Origin: Thiocapsa imhoffii | GTDB lineage: Bacteria; Pseudomonadota; Gammaproteobacteria; Chromatiales; Chromatiaceae | Assembly: GCF_016583985.1 (NCBI RefSeq) | Contig: NZ_NRSD01000014.1 | Span: forward strand, 57,316 to 121,315 | Direction: 5' to 3' | DNA: 64,000 bases | The notes under the pieces: generated by a model | The model's database searches: none | Told to the model about the DNA's origin: nothing | Seen by the model: only the letters and a program-made list of their open reading frames with translations | Program-made: the position numbers and the translations under genes | Part shown: positions 9,278 to 17,516 of the stretch, piece after piece | Layout: every line of letters begins with the position of its first letter | Numbering within the stretch: position 1 is the stretch's first letter

Positions 9278-10054
9278 ATGTTGATCATCGATAAGATTCT
9301 GAGTCAGCTGATTTATCCACTCGGTTTCTCGCTCGCCGCCCTCATCTTGGCAGCGGTGCTGTTGATGATGGAGCGGCGGCGTCTCGGGCTAGTCATCATG
9401 CTGCTTGGGATCCTTTGGCTCGGTTTTTGGTCTATACCGCTCGTTTCCGATGCGGTCCGCCACACGCTCGAACGACAATACGAGCAGCAGGCCGCCTCCG
9501 CCATGCCCACAGCCGATGCGATCGTGGTCCTAGGAGGCGGTCTTGGGGCCGTTCCCCTGGAGTGGCCGTATCCTGACTTGGCGGCAGCGGCAGACCGCGT
9601 CTGGCATGCCGCGCGACTCTATCATGCCGGCAAGGCGCCGCTGCTGATCGTGTCCGGAGGCGCCATGCCATGGCAGGGAGCGCGACGCAGCGAGGCTGAC
9701 GCCATGCTGCAATTCCTAACGGATCTGGGGGTGCCGGCGCAGGCCATTCGACTCGAACAAGAGAGCCGGAACACCCGGGAGAATGCGCTCTTCACTGCCG
9801 CACTGATGGAAACCGAACACCTCGAGCGGGTCTTACTAGTGACCTCGGCCTTGCACATGCCACGGGCCGTGGCAGCGTTTCGAGCCGTGAACCTTGAAGT
9901 AATCCCCGCACCGACGGACTTCGAGGTGGTGCCTGAGCCGCCGCACCCACTGCGACTGATGCCGGACGCCGCGGCACTGAGCGACAGCACCCGCGCACTG
10001 AAAGAGTATCTGGGCCTTTGGGTCTATCGCGCACGCGGCTGGGCCGTCCGTTGA
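9278..10054 (+). CDS. YdcF/ElyC-like DUF218 membrane protein
   Basis: A 258-residue protein with two N-terminal transmembrane helices (LIYPLGFSLAALILAAVLLMM and GLVIMLLGILWLGFWSIP) and a DUF218 domain: DAIVVLGGGLG, AARLYHAGKAPLLIVSGG, ESRNTRENALFTA, and VLLVTSALHMPRAVAAFRA. This is the layout of ElyC/SanA-type envelope proteins linked to peptidoglycan precursor or barrier functions. I prefer the ATG at 9278, which starts directly before the first helix, over a TTG at 9257. It stands 108 bases after the epimerase gene. Confidence 0.9.
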   Translation: MLIIDKILSQLIYPLGFSLAALILAAVLLMMERRRLGLVIMLLGILWLGFWSIPLVSDAVRHTLERQYEQQAASAMPTADAIVVLGGGLGAVPLEWPYPDLAAAADRVWHAARLYHAGKAPLLIVSGGAMPWQGARRSEADAMLQFLTDLGVPAQAIRLEQESRNTRENALFTAALMETEHLERVLLVTSALHMPRAVAAFRAVNLEVIPAPTDFEVVPEPPHPLRLMPDAAALSDSTRALKEYLGLWVYRARGWAVR

Positions 10055-10139
10055 ACGCAAAACACTCGGATGTGGTCAGGGCGCCGGACCTTGGGTGAAG
10101 CAGGGTAGATATGAATTTCAATGAATCTGGAGAGATGTG

Positions 10140-11612
10140 ATGAAGCGTTTGATGACATTCCTGGCCGTGCTCATCGCGGTGTCGCTGACAGCGCCGACCT
10201 GGGCGCGCGACGAAGCGGTCGAGAGCTTGCGTGAAACGGGCAAGGCCTTTGCGTCAGTGGGCCGCGCGGTCTCGCCCTCGGTCGTCTTCATTCGCGTCGA
10301 GGGCACGCGGCCCGGGTCCGCACCCGGCCCCATGAGCTCACCGTTCGGCGAGGAGTTGCCATTCGGGGAAGAATTCTTCCGGCGTTTTTTCGGTGATCGG
10401 CTGCCCGGTCTGCCGCGCGGTCAGGCGCCTCAGGGTTCCCCGCGTCAGCCACGGATGATGGGTCAGGGTTCAGGCTTCGTCTTCGTGCCTGACACGGGAG
10501 GGCTGGGGGATCGTACCTTCATCATGACCAATAACCATGTGGTTGAGGGGGCCGATCGGATTCGTGTCACCTTCGAGGACGGGCGTGAATTCGACGCTGA
10601 GGTGACCGGACGCGATCCACAATCGGATGTGGCGGTCCTCGAACTCAAAACCGGCGGTCTGCCCGCGTTGCCGTTCGCTGATTCCGCGCAACTCGAGGTT
10701 GGAGAATGGGTCGTCGCGATCGGGAATCCCTTTGGTTTAAGCCACACCCTGACGGTGGGTGTCGTCAGCGCGACCGGTCGCACGGGTTTGGGCATCAATG
10801 ATTACGAGGACTTCATTCAAACCGACGCGGCGATCAATCCGGGCAATTCGGGTGGCCCCTTGGTCAATCTCGATGGCGAAGTGGTCGGGATGAACACGGC
10901 CATCTTCAGCCGTAGCGGCGGATACATGGGGGTCGGCTTTGCGATCCCGATCAATCTGGCTAGTGCGATTGCCGAACAGTTGATCGCACAGGGCGAGGTG
11001 ACGCGCGGCTTCCTCGGCGTGGTCATCCAGCCCTTGACCGCCGAACTCGCGGACTCCTTCGGGATGCAGCAGGGCGAGGGCATCTTGGTGGCGCAGGTCT
11101 CCGAGGATTCACCCGCGCAGCAAGCGGGGCTGCGGGAAGGCGATGTGATCGTGGCCTATCGTGGTGAGCCGGTGAGCGATGTCGGGAATTTCCGCAATCG
11201 CGTTGCCTTGACTCCGCCCGGGAGCACACAAGAGATCACGCTGGTGCGCGAGGGTGGACGCCAGACGGTCGAGATCACCATTGGCACCTTGACGCCAGAC
11301 GCCTTCGCGGCGGCTGGACAGCCCCAGAGGAGTGATGAGCTGGGTCTGACGATGCAGGATCTGACGCCGCAGTTGGCGGAACAGTTCGGGGTAATGCCGG
11401 GAGTGGGCGTTCTGGTCACCGAGGTGCAATCAGGTTCGATGGCCGCGGCGGCTGGGATCGAGGCGGGATCCCTGATCCTGCAGGTCAATCGCTCGGCGGT
11501 GGGATCCGTTGGTGAGTTTCAACAGGCGGTCGCGGCCGCGCGTGCCGCGGGTGGTCTGCTGCTCCTGGTGCGGAAAGACGACGTGCAACGCTACGTCGTG
11601 CTGAACTGGTGA
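10140..11612 (+). CDS. Periplasmic serine endoprotease of the DegP/HtrA family
   Basis: A quality-control protease and chaperone for periplasmic proteins. A signal peptide (MKRLMTFLAVLIAVSLTAPTWA) is followed by a trypsin-like domain with the triad H133 (NNHVVEG), D163 (QSDVAVL) and S237 (GNSGGP), and then two PDZ domains (from RGFLGVVIQPLTAELA and from ELGLTMQDLTPQLA). The length of 490 residues matches DegQ/MucD types; a Gly/Pro-rich linker (LPGLPRGQAPQGSPRQP) resembles the LA loop area of MucD-like forms. I start at the ATG at 10140 preceded by GGAGAG; a GTG one codon earlier is equally in frame. Which paralogue (degP, degQ, mucD) cannot be decided here. Confidence 0.95.
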   Translation: MKRLMTFLAVLIAVSLTAPTWARDEAVESLRETGKAFASVGRAVSPSVVFIRVEGTRPGSAPGPMSSPFGEELPFGEEFFRRFFGDRLPGLPRGQAPQGSPRQPRMMGQGSGFVFVPDTGGLGDRTFIMTNNHVVEGADRIRVTFEDGREFDAEVTGRDPQSDVAVLELKTGGLPALPFADSAQLEVGEWVVAIGNPFGLSHTLTVGVVSATGRTGLGINDYEDFIQTDAAINPGNSGGPLVNLDGEVVGMNTAIFSRSGGYMGVGFAIPINLASAIAEQLIAQGEVTRGFLGVVIQPLTAELADSFGMQQGEGILVAQVSEDSPAQQAGLREGDVIVAYRGEPVSDVGNFRNRVALTPPGSTQEITLVREGGRQTVEITIGTLTPDAFAAAGQPQRSDELGLTMQDLTPQLAEQFGVMPGVGVLVTEVQSGSMAAAAGIEAGSLILQVNRSAVGSVGEFQQAVAAARAAGGLLLLVRKDDVQRYVVLNW

Positions 11613-11626
11613 TTGTGGTCAACGTC

Positions 11627-11641
11627 CTCGCAAGGCGAGGC
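11627..11641 (+). terminator. Small hairpin after the DegP-like gene
   Basis: CCTCGC, loop AAG, GCGAGG, 15 bases after the protease stop and 24 bases before the mtnB start. There is no T tract. It may partly separate the two transcripts, but this is weak. Confidence 0.25.
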
Positions 11642-11664
11642 GGGATCCGCCGCCGCGGAGAGCC

Positions 11665-12285
11665 ATGATGGACGCTCGGCGCTTTCGTGAAGCCGCCGCG
11701 GCCTTGGTCGCCGTTGGTCGATTCTGTTACGAGCGCGGCTGGTTGCCCGCAACCTCGGGCAACCTATCCGCGCGTCTCGACGCACGTTCGATCGCGATCA
11801 CGGTGTCGGGTCGTCACAAAGGTGAACTGGACGAAACCGGCTTCATGAGGCTCGACCTCGATGGGGATGCGCTGAGTCCCGACGTGCGTCCATCCGCCGA
11901 GGCCGAGTTGCATCGGATGCTGTACCGTCGCGACCCGACGATCGGGGCGGTCTTGCACACCCACTCGGTCGCCTCCACCGTGCTGTCACGGCTCGGTGGA
12001 ACGGTGCTCCGGTTACATGACTACGAAGTCTTGAAGGCCTTTCCTGGCGTCGTGACGCATCACACGGTCTTGGAGATCCCGATCTTTCCCAACGACCAGG
12101 ATATCCCGCGCCTTGCCGAGCAGGTTGCGTGCATGCTCGAGGCGTGCCCAGCGCTTCCGGGTTATCTGATCGCGGGTCACGGGCTCTACACCTGGGGTGA
12201 TGATGTGGCGAGTGCGCGACGCGCCCTCGAAGCCTTCGAATTCCTATTCGAGTGCGAAATCCTCACGAGGAGAATGAGCGGATGA
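11665..12285 (+). CDS. mtnB: Methylthioribulose-1-phosphate dehydratase
   Basis: MtnB removes water from methylthioribulose-1-phosphate in the methionine salvage pathway, which recycles the methylthio group left by polyamine synthesis. It is a class II aldolase-fold zinc enzyme. Visible are [39 protein letters not shown] and the metal ligands of HTHSVAS (H98 and H100), plus [12 protein letters not shown] near the end. The length of 206 residues is typical. Its stop overlaps the mtnD start by 4 bases (ATGA), so the genes are co-translated. Confidence 0.96.
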   Translation: MMDARRFREAAAALVAVGRFCYERGWLPATSGNLSARLDARSIAITVSGRHKGELDETGFMRLDLDGDALSPDVRPSAEAELHRMLYRRDPTIGAVLHTHSVASTVLSRLGGTVLRLHDYEVLKAFPGVVTHHTVLEIPIFPNDQDIPRLAEQVACMLEACPALPGYLIAGHGLYTWGDDVASARRALEAFEFLFECEILTRRMSG

Positions 12286-12830
12286 GCGAACTACGAATCC
12301 ACTTCGAGCAACAGGCGGTGCCGATCGCCATTCACCACGACCTGCCCGAGATCCAAGCTGAGCTCGCTGCGATCGGTGTCGCATTCGAGCGCTGGACCGC
12401 CGATCAGGTGCTGGCCGCTGATGCCTCAAGTGACGACATCATCACGGCCTACCGCGCGGACGTCGACCGTCTCATGACGGCTCATGGTTTTCAGTCCGTC
12501 GATGTGTTGCGCATGACCCCCGATCACCCGGATCGTGCGGCCTTGCGTGCGAAATTTCTCAACGAACATACCCATACCGAGTTCGAGGTCCGTTTCTTCG
12601 TCGAGGGCCGGGGCCTCTTTTATCTCCATGTGGCGGACAAGGTCTATGCCGTGCTCTGTGAACAGGGCGATCTCATCAGCGTGCCAGCGGGCACCGCACA
12701 CTGGTTCGACATGGGGCCGCGTCCGCAATTCACGGCGATTCGGCTCTTCACCAATCCCGCGGGTTGGGTGGCGAATTTCACGGGTCGCGATCTTGCCGAT
12801 CGCTTTCCGCGTTTCGAAGACGCCGCATGA
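12282..12830 (+). CDS. mtnD: Acireductone dioxygenase
   Basis: MtnD oxidises acireductone to the keto acid precursor of methionine (Fe form) or an off-pathway product (Ni form). The 182-residue cupin has the metal ligands in [18 protein letters not shown] (two His and a Glu) and a later His in GTAHWFDMG. The start at 12282 ([11 protein letters not shown]) overlaps the mtnB stop; an upstream in-frame ATG lies inside mtnB. The stop in turn overlaps the mtnC start by 4 bases. The middle position of mtnB-mtnD-mtnC supports the assignment. Confidence 0.97.
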   Translation: MSELRIHFEQQAVPIAIHHDLPEIQAELAAIGVAFERWTADQVLAADASSDDIITAYRADVDRLMTAHGFQSVDVLRMTPDHPDRAALRAKFLNEHTHTEFEVRFFVEGRGLFYLHVADKVYAVLCEQGDLISVPAGTAHWFDMGPRPQFTAIRLFTNPAGWVANFTGRDLADRFPRFEDAA

Positions 12831-13534
12831 AGATCGAGGCGATCCTCACCGACATCGAAGGGACGACCTCGAGCCTGTCCTTCGTGAAGGATGTGCTCTT
12901 TCCCTACGCAGCCGATCATCTTCCTGCCTTCGTTCGCTGTCATCGAGATGAGTCCCGGGTCGCGGAGTGGCTCGCGGATGCCCGTCGCGAGGCCGGCTTG
13001 GATCCCGCGGCGAGCGAGGATGAGATCGTTTCGGTGTTGCTTGACTGGATGGCCAGCGATCGTAAGGTCACGCCCTTGAAGGCCTTACAGGGACTCATTT
13101 GGGAGCAAGGCTATGCCAGCGGTGATTTCCACGGCCATCTCTACCCGGATGTGGCCCCTTGTTTGCGTGCTTGGCAGGCCGCGGGCATCGCACTCTATGT
13201 CTACTCATCCGGTTCGGTGCGGGCGCAGCAGTTGTTGTTCGCGCATACCCTAGATGGCGATCTGACCCCCTTGTTCTCAGGATTCTTCGACACCCGCACG
13301 GGTGGAAAGCGCGACAGCACCTCCTATGCCAGGATCCTCGAGCGAATCGGTCGCGCGCCTGCCGCGGTGCTCTTTCTCTCGGATGTGCGCGAGGAACTCG
13401 ACGCCGCCGCCACCGCGGGTTTGCGCACGCTGGCCTTGCGTCGTGAGGGTGTGTGGGACACCTTTGGCGATCATCCGAGCGTCATTGACTTTAACGAGGT
13501 TGCGGCCTTTTTAGCCAGATCGTCTTCGCGTTGA
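12827..13534 (+). CDS. mtnC: Acireductone synthase (enolase-phosphatase E1)
   Basis: MtnC is a HAD-superfamily enzyme that enolises and then dephosphorylates diketomethylthiopentyl-1-phosphate to acireductone, the substrate of MtnD. The HAD motifs are [22 protein letters not shown] (motif I with the family-specific E instead of the second D), [10 protein letters not shown] (motif II) and [13 protein letters not shown] (motif III). The length of 235 residues is normal. Its last 64 bases overlap the end of tmcA on the other strand. The mtnA and mtnP genes are not in the window. Confidence 0.96.
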   Translation: MKIEAILTDIEGTTSSLSFVKDVLFPYAADHLPAFVRCHRDESRVAEWLADARREAGLDPAASEDEIVSVLLDWMASDRKVTPLKALQGLIWEQGYASGDFHGHLYPDVAPCLRAWQAAGIALYVYSSGSVRAQQLLFAHTLDGDLTPLFSGFFDTRTGGKRDSTSYARILERIGRAPAAVLFLSDVREELDAAATAGLRTLALRREGVWDTFGDHPSVIDFNEVAAFLARSSSR

Positions 13535-15822
13535 TGTGATGCCGCATACCCCCAGAGGGTCCCGGCCACAGAGCGGATGCGGGATACTAAGACATCACGG
13601 CCGGCGACGTCGAAGTGCTGCACCAGGGTCTGGAGGGGGTGCATCTGACGGGTTGCGGCGAGCAACAGCGCGGCATCCTCAAGGGTCATGCAACCCGCTC
13701 TGAGACAGGGCCCAAGCCAACGCCGAGTCAGCTCGCAGAGCACGGGCAAGGTGGGGTCGAAACCGCGTTGGTCCTTGATGAATCCCATGAGCTCCGCCCC
13801 GTCGTGCGTGTCTGCGTCGTAGGACGCGTTCGAGTCGGGTGCGGGCGCCAACGGCGGTGGGCTGCGGATGGCACTCGTGAGCGTGGCGAGGGTGAGTGGA
13901 TCGAGGTCCCTGAGTGGACCGCACAACAGGGTGGCGAGCCGGCGCTCGAGCCGTTGTTCGGCGTTGGCGAGGAAGCCTCGAGCGCTGATCCTGAGCGGAC
14001 GCAAGACGACGAGCGCATGCTCACCGCTCGCCGCATTGCGGTGGGTGCCAAGATGGGCTGGGCGAAAGCCACACTGGTCCCAGAAACGAATCAACTCCGG
14101 GGTGGCGCCGAAGCTCGCCCCCAGAAAGTCACAGCCCTCGCGGTGGGCATCGACCGCGAGCCGACGCAGGAGCGTGCGGGCCAGCCCGCAACCACATGCT
14201 GCGGGCTGCACGGCGATCCGCACCACGCGCAGATAACGCAGTGTCGTGGCCTGCATCAGCCCGCCGTGCGCGCAGAGTGTCTGCGGCAGGAGGTGGCCGC
14301 GCGGGCGCCGGCGTCCCGCGAAGATGTCCGTGCGCAGTTCCGGGTCGGTGATGGGGCCTTCCGCGGCCACGAGCAGTGTGGCAAGGATCCGGTGCCCCGC
14401 TTGGACGCAGTAAATGCGGACATTCGGTCCGTCAAGGAGCATGCGCAGATCCATCGGGCGCGTCTGATAATGGGCGAGGACGAGGAGGCCGAAGATCTCA
14501 CGCAGACGGTCCTCGTCGCCGGCGAGCTGGTCGCGGTCGAGTCGTAGGATCTGAATCTGGTCAGGATCCGTTCCGCGATCGGCCCACGGCTGATCGGGCA
14601 TTGCGCCGGCTGGCGTGGCATCGAGGAGCAAGGCGCGAGAGACCAGGGCCTCCAGGGGGTCCTGCGCGGACCAGCGAATTGGGGTCTCCAGGAGGAGTTC
14701 CTGCCAATTCGGCGTCAGGCGATCGAGGGTGGCGCGAAACCGGATCTCGAACCCCCGCCCGGTTCCCTCGTAGCCATGGACCGTGGTGGCGAAGACCAAC
14801 CGTGGATAATGCGCCAGAAGGGCGGCGAGCAGGGGTGCCGGGATGGCCGCGGCCTCGTCGATCAGGATGAGGTCGGCGACCGGTCGCACGCTTGCGAGAT
14901 CAGCCGGTGCCAGGAAGGTCAATGACCCTTGGTCGGACCCGAGATCGACCCGGGTCGCACCGCGTCCAAGGGCCGCCGTGGCATGCTTGAACAAGGACTG
15001 TGCCGCCGCGCGTTGGGGCGCCGTGACCAGGATTCGCAGCGGACGCTCACCCATCATCAGGCGCGCCGCCGCAAGGCCGAGTGCTGCGCTCTTGCCACGA
15101 CCGCGGTGTGCGCGAATGACCAGAGGGCGCCGTGGGCGCCCTCTGGCGACTGCGAGGATAGCGGCCACCGCGCGCGCCTGATCGGGCGTCGCTGGGGCCG
15201 CCGGATCCCCGGTCGGTCCGCCCGCATCCTGGCGCGGCATCGGTGATCGCAGCCTGCGGCTGCTGGCGTCCGCCACCAGTTGATGCAGACGATCCAAGGC
15301 GGTTGTGTGCCAATCGGGATCATGCTGCAGGAGTGGGATCGTGCCTGGAGCGGTGCGGAGGATCCGAGCGAATCGGGCGATGAAGCGTCCGCCTACTGCC
15401 GCTGCGGTGTGCGGCCAGATCGCCAGGCGTTCGCGCTCAGGGTCGCGCGCCCGCGGCCAGTGCTCAAGCGGCGGAGTCAGCAGGACCAGGAATCCACCAC
15501 CGCGCAAGGTGCCCGTGATCGCGCCGAATCCGTCGGGATCGAGACCACTGTGGGCATCGTATACGACGAGGTCGTGTTCTTGGCCAAGCAGGCGTGAGGC
15601 AGCCTGTATGGGGCGGGTCTGGTTCGTGAGCGCGCGCGCGCTAAGCCAGGCCGCGTGCTGCACAGGTCTCAGCCCCGCGACCAGCGAGTGGGCCGTGGCG
15701 GCGCTCCAGTCCGGATCGCCACTGATGAGCACACAGACACGGTCGTGATGCTGCTGAGCCCAAGTCTGGAGCCTCTGAGCCAGGGTGGGCAGAAACGCCC
15801 GATGGTCGATCGGCACCGTCAT
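13471..15822 (-). CDS. tmcA: tRNA(Met) cytidine acetyltransferase TmcA
   Basis: TmcA forms N4-acetylcytidine at the wobble position of elongator tRNA(Met), using acetyl-CoA and ATP. The 783-residue product has an N-terminal DUF1726-type domain, an RNA-helicase-like ATPase with Walker A HRGRGKSA near residues 239-246 and Walker B LILIDEAAAIP, a GNAT domain (RIAVQPAACGCGLARTLLRRL, then FLGASFGATPELIRFWDQCGF), and the C-terminal tRNA-binding region. Family length is about 670-700 in E. coli, so this version is somewhat longer. It converges on mtnC with a 64-base 3' overlap. Confidence 0.95.
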   Translation of the reverse strand: MTVPIDHRAFLPTLAQRLQTWAQQHHDRVCVLISGDPDWSAATAHSLVAGLRPVQHAAWLSARALTNQTRPIQAASRLLGQEHDLVVYDAHSGLDPDGFGAITGTLRGGGFLVLLTPPLEHWPRARDPERERLAIWPHTAAAVGGRFIARFARILRTAPGTIPLLQHDPDWHTTALDRLHQLVADASSRRLRSPMPRQDAGGPTGDPAAPATPDQARAVAAILAVARGRPRRPLVIRAHRGRGKSAALGLAAARLMMGERPLRILVTAPQRAAAQSLFKHATAALGRGATRVDLGSDQGSLTFLAPADLASVRPVADLILIDEAAAIPAPLLAALLAHYPRLVFATTVHGYEGTGRGFEIRFRATLDRLTPNWQELLLETPIRWSAQDPLEALVSRALLLDATPAGAMPDQPWADRGTDPDQIQILRLDRDQLAGDEDRLREIFGLLVLAHYQTRPMDLRMLLDGPNVRIYCVQAGHRILATLLVAAEGPITDPELRTDIFAGRRRPRGHLLPQTLCAHGGLMQATTLRYLRVVRIAVQPAACGCGLARTLLRRLAVDAHREGCDFLGASFGATPELIRFWDQCGFRPAHLGTHRNAASGEHALVVLRPLRISARGFLANAEQRLERRLATLLCGPLRDLDPLTLATLTSAIRSPPPLAPAPDSNASYDADTHDGAELMGFIKDQRGFDPTLPVLCELTRRWLGPCLRAGCMTLEDAALLLAATRQMHPLQTLVQHFDVAGRDVLVSRIRSVAGTLWGYAASHQREDDLAKKAATSLKSMTLG

Positions 15823-15927
15823 GGTTCGAGCTCAAGTGGGTTACGCGTCCCGTCACGTACGGCTCCCGCTCGCGTCCAGGGGCAACCTCGACACCTCCGT
15901 TCCGTCAGACCACCGCCGCCAGCGCCG

Positions 15928-16695
15928 TCAGTCTCCAAGCGGCCCGGTCACGGGGACGAAGCGCACGGGGATCAGATCACGGCGGGTGAGCGTGCCGGTG
16001 TCGTCCAGCTCGAAGAGCGCCAATTGCTGCACCCCGTCGACCGCGCCGAGAGGCATCAGGAGTCGTCCGCCAGGCTTTAGCTGCGCGATGAGCCGCGCGG
16101 GGATAGTCGGTGCGGCCGCGGTGAGGATGATGCCGTCGAACGGTGCGGCCTCGGGCCAGCCGAGCCAACCATCGCCCGCGCGGACCTGTACCGACGGGTA
16201 ACCGGCCTCGGCCAGGTTGCGCATGGCGCTTTCGGCTAATTCGGGAACGATCTCGACGGAATAGACCTCAACCCCCAGGGCCGCCAGGACCGCGGCCTGA
16301 TAGCCGGAACCGGTGCCAAGCTCGAAGACCCGGTCTCCCGGTCCAACCGCAAGCAGTTGGCTCATGATCGCGACGATGAAGGGTTGCGAGATGGTTTGCC
16401 CGCCGCCGATCGGCAATGGATGATTGTGATAGGCGAGTGCCCGTTGCGGGGGCGGCACGAAGCGGTGTCGAGGCACCTCGCGCAGGGCCTCGACGACGGC
16501 CGGGTCGAGTCGATCGAAGCCGAGTGCGGGTGCGGTCGCACGCACGTCGTTCTCGATCAGGTCGACGAGACGATGACGTTCTGCTGTCATATCTTGATCC
16601 GATACGCAGGCGGTGGCGATCGCGGCCAGGAGCAGTCCCGCGATGAGTTGCACCGACGTGCGGGTGGTGCGAGGAGCATAGGGGAGGGGCATCAT
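15928..16695 (-). CDS. pcm: Protein-L-isoaspartate O-methyltransferase with lipoprotein-type signal
   Basis: Pcm methylates isoaspartyl residues in damaged proteins using S-adenosylmethionine. The core is complete: VPRHRFVPP, YHNHPLPIGGGQTISQPFIVA, the SAM loop VFELGTGSGYQAAVLA, and VRAGDGWLGWPEAAPFDGIILTAAAP. Unusually, the 255-residue product starts with MMPLPYAPRTTRTSV and a hydrophobic helix ending LLLAAIATAC, which looks like a signal with lipobox ATAC. Cytosolic Pcm proteins start directly at the methyltransferase helix. I start at the ATG at 16695; a longer frame to 16767 is charged and non-family. It is not next to surE or rpoS, the common location. Confidence 0.93.
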   Translation of the reverse strand: MMPLPYAPRTTRTSVQLIAGLLLAAIATACVSDQDMTAERHRLVDLIENDVRATAPALGFDRLDPAVVEALREVPRHRFVPPPQRALAYHNHPLPIGGGQTISQPFIVAIMSQLLAVGPGDRVFELGTGSGYQAAVLAALGVEVYSVEIVPELAESAMRNLAEAGYPSVQVRAGDGWLGWPEAAPFDGIILTAAAPTIPARLIAQLKPGGRLLMPLGAVDGVQQLALFELDDTGTLTRRDLIPVRFVPVTGPLGD

Positions 16696-16741
16696 GCTTC
16701 GCTCTCGTGGGGTGTGCGTGCGCGTCTCGGCTCGAGAGCGC

Positions 16742-17062
16742 TCACCGGAAGAGATCCTCGGCGGCACGTCTCAGGGTCTCGGCGGGGTCACCTGATTCGT
16801 TCGTCGCGGTGACGCCATCCCCTGCCGCTTGGCGTTTGGGTTGTGGTTGAAACCAATCACAGAAATTCGCTCGTTCTTTTTCGAGCACCAGATCGACCAT
16901 CGGTTCCACGCAGGCGTTGGCGCGCCCGGGTGCGTAATGCCGACAGTTGCGACAGGAGTGTGTTGGTTGGTCGCAGCCACCGCAGCGTGTTTCGCGGCCG
17001 TAGTCGAATGCCGTCAAGCCACCACCGCACTTCCAGCAATACCCCGTGATTGGATCACTCAT
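16742..17062 (-). CDS. Small Cys-rich zinc-ribbon protein
   Basis: A 106-residue soluble protein with paired cysteines: CWKCGG, CGGC, CRNC, then single Cys in NACVEP and NFCDWF. The arrangement suggests two zinc sites, the second closed by the phrase KERANFCDWFQP, which I associate with a widespread family of uncharacterised zinc-ribbon proteins. The C-terminal 30 residues are variable and acidic. The start at 17062 (MSDPITGYCWKCGG) is chosen because the preceding in-frame residues lack coding character. It lies 46 bases upstream of pcm in the same direction, so the two are likely co-transcribed. Confidence 0.8.
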   Translation of the reverse strand: MSDPITGYCWKCGGGLTAFDYGRETRCGGCDQPTHSCRNCRHYAPGRANACVEPMVDLVLEKERANFCDWFQPQPKRQAAGDGVTATNESGDPAETLRRAAEDLFR

Positions 17063-17516
17063 GCGTTGCCCCGTTCGGTGCCTGTCACGTCCCAGCCCGC
17101 AGCTGCCGTCGGTCGGCATTGTCCAGACTTTTCACGAATTCGCCAATGACTTCGTCGGCAGGCCATGGCCAGGCCACCTGCCGAGGCGGGCGTGGTCGCT
17201 CCCCCGTACGCTGGGTCCGTGCGGTGACGGACGCAAGCGGGACTCAAGGGTATGAGCACCGGGCACCTCGTGTTTGCACAAGTGATTGACCAGCATCAAT
17301 GGAATCCTGTCCGAAGATACTGAACTGAACTAAACTCAGGTCGACAAATCAACTTGAGCGTGCAGTCGCGCGCGCCCCAAGAGCTGTGAACCACCGCCGA
17401 GGTTGCACGTCTTGCAACCTCGGCAAGGATGTGAATGGGTCATCGGTCAGGTCATCTGCAGCCAGCGTGCTGGTTGCCGCGGTGAGATCCGGTCCCGGCA
17501 AGAGGGATAGCCAAAC
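17063..17516. other. Intergenic region with one palindrome
   Basis: 454 bases between the divergent zinc-ribbon and metalloprotease genes. The only structure I see is the perfect inverted repeat at 17397-17423. The middle (about 17270-17350) is less GC-rich than the surroundings and probably holds promoters. No RNA gene was recognised. Confidence 0.5.
17397..17423. repeat. Perfect 11-bp inverted repeat
   Basis: CCGAGGTTGCA, 5-base loop CGTCT, TGCAACCTCGG. It lies 94 bases before the metalloprotease start. It could be a hairpin in the leader, a terminator of something upstream, or a regulator site; no T tract follows. Confidence 0.45.

Noticed and set aside
13615..14547. Forward frame of 310 codons opposite tmcA
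   Set aside because: TmcA motifs (Walker A, Walker B, GNAT) on the other strand are decisive; the forward frame has no recognisable domain.
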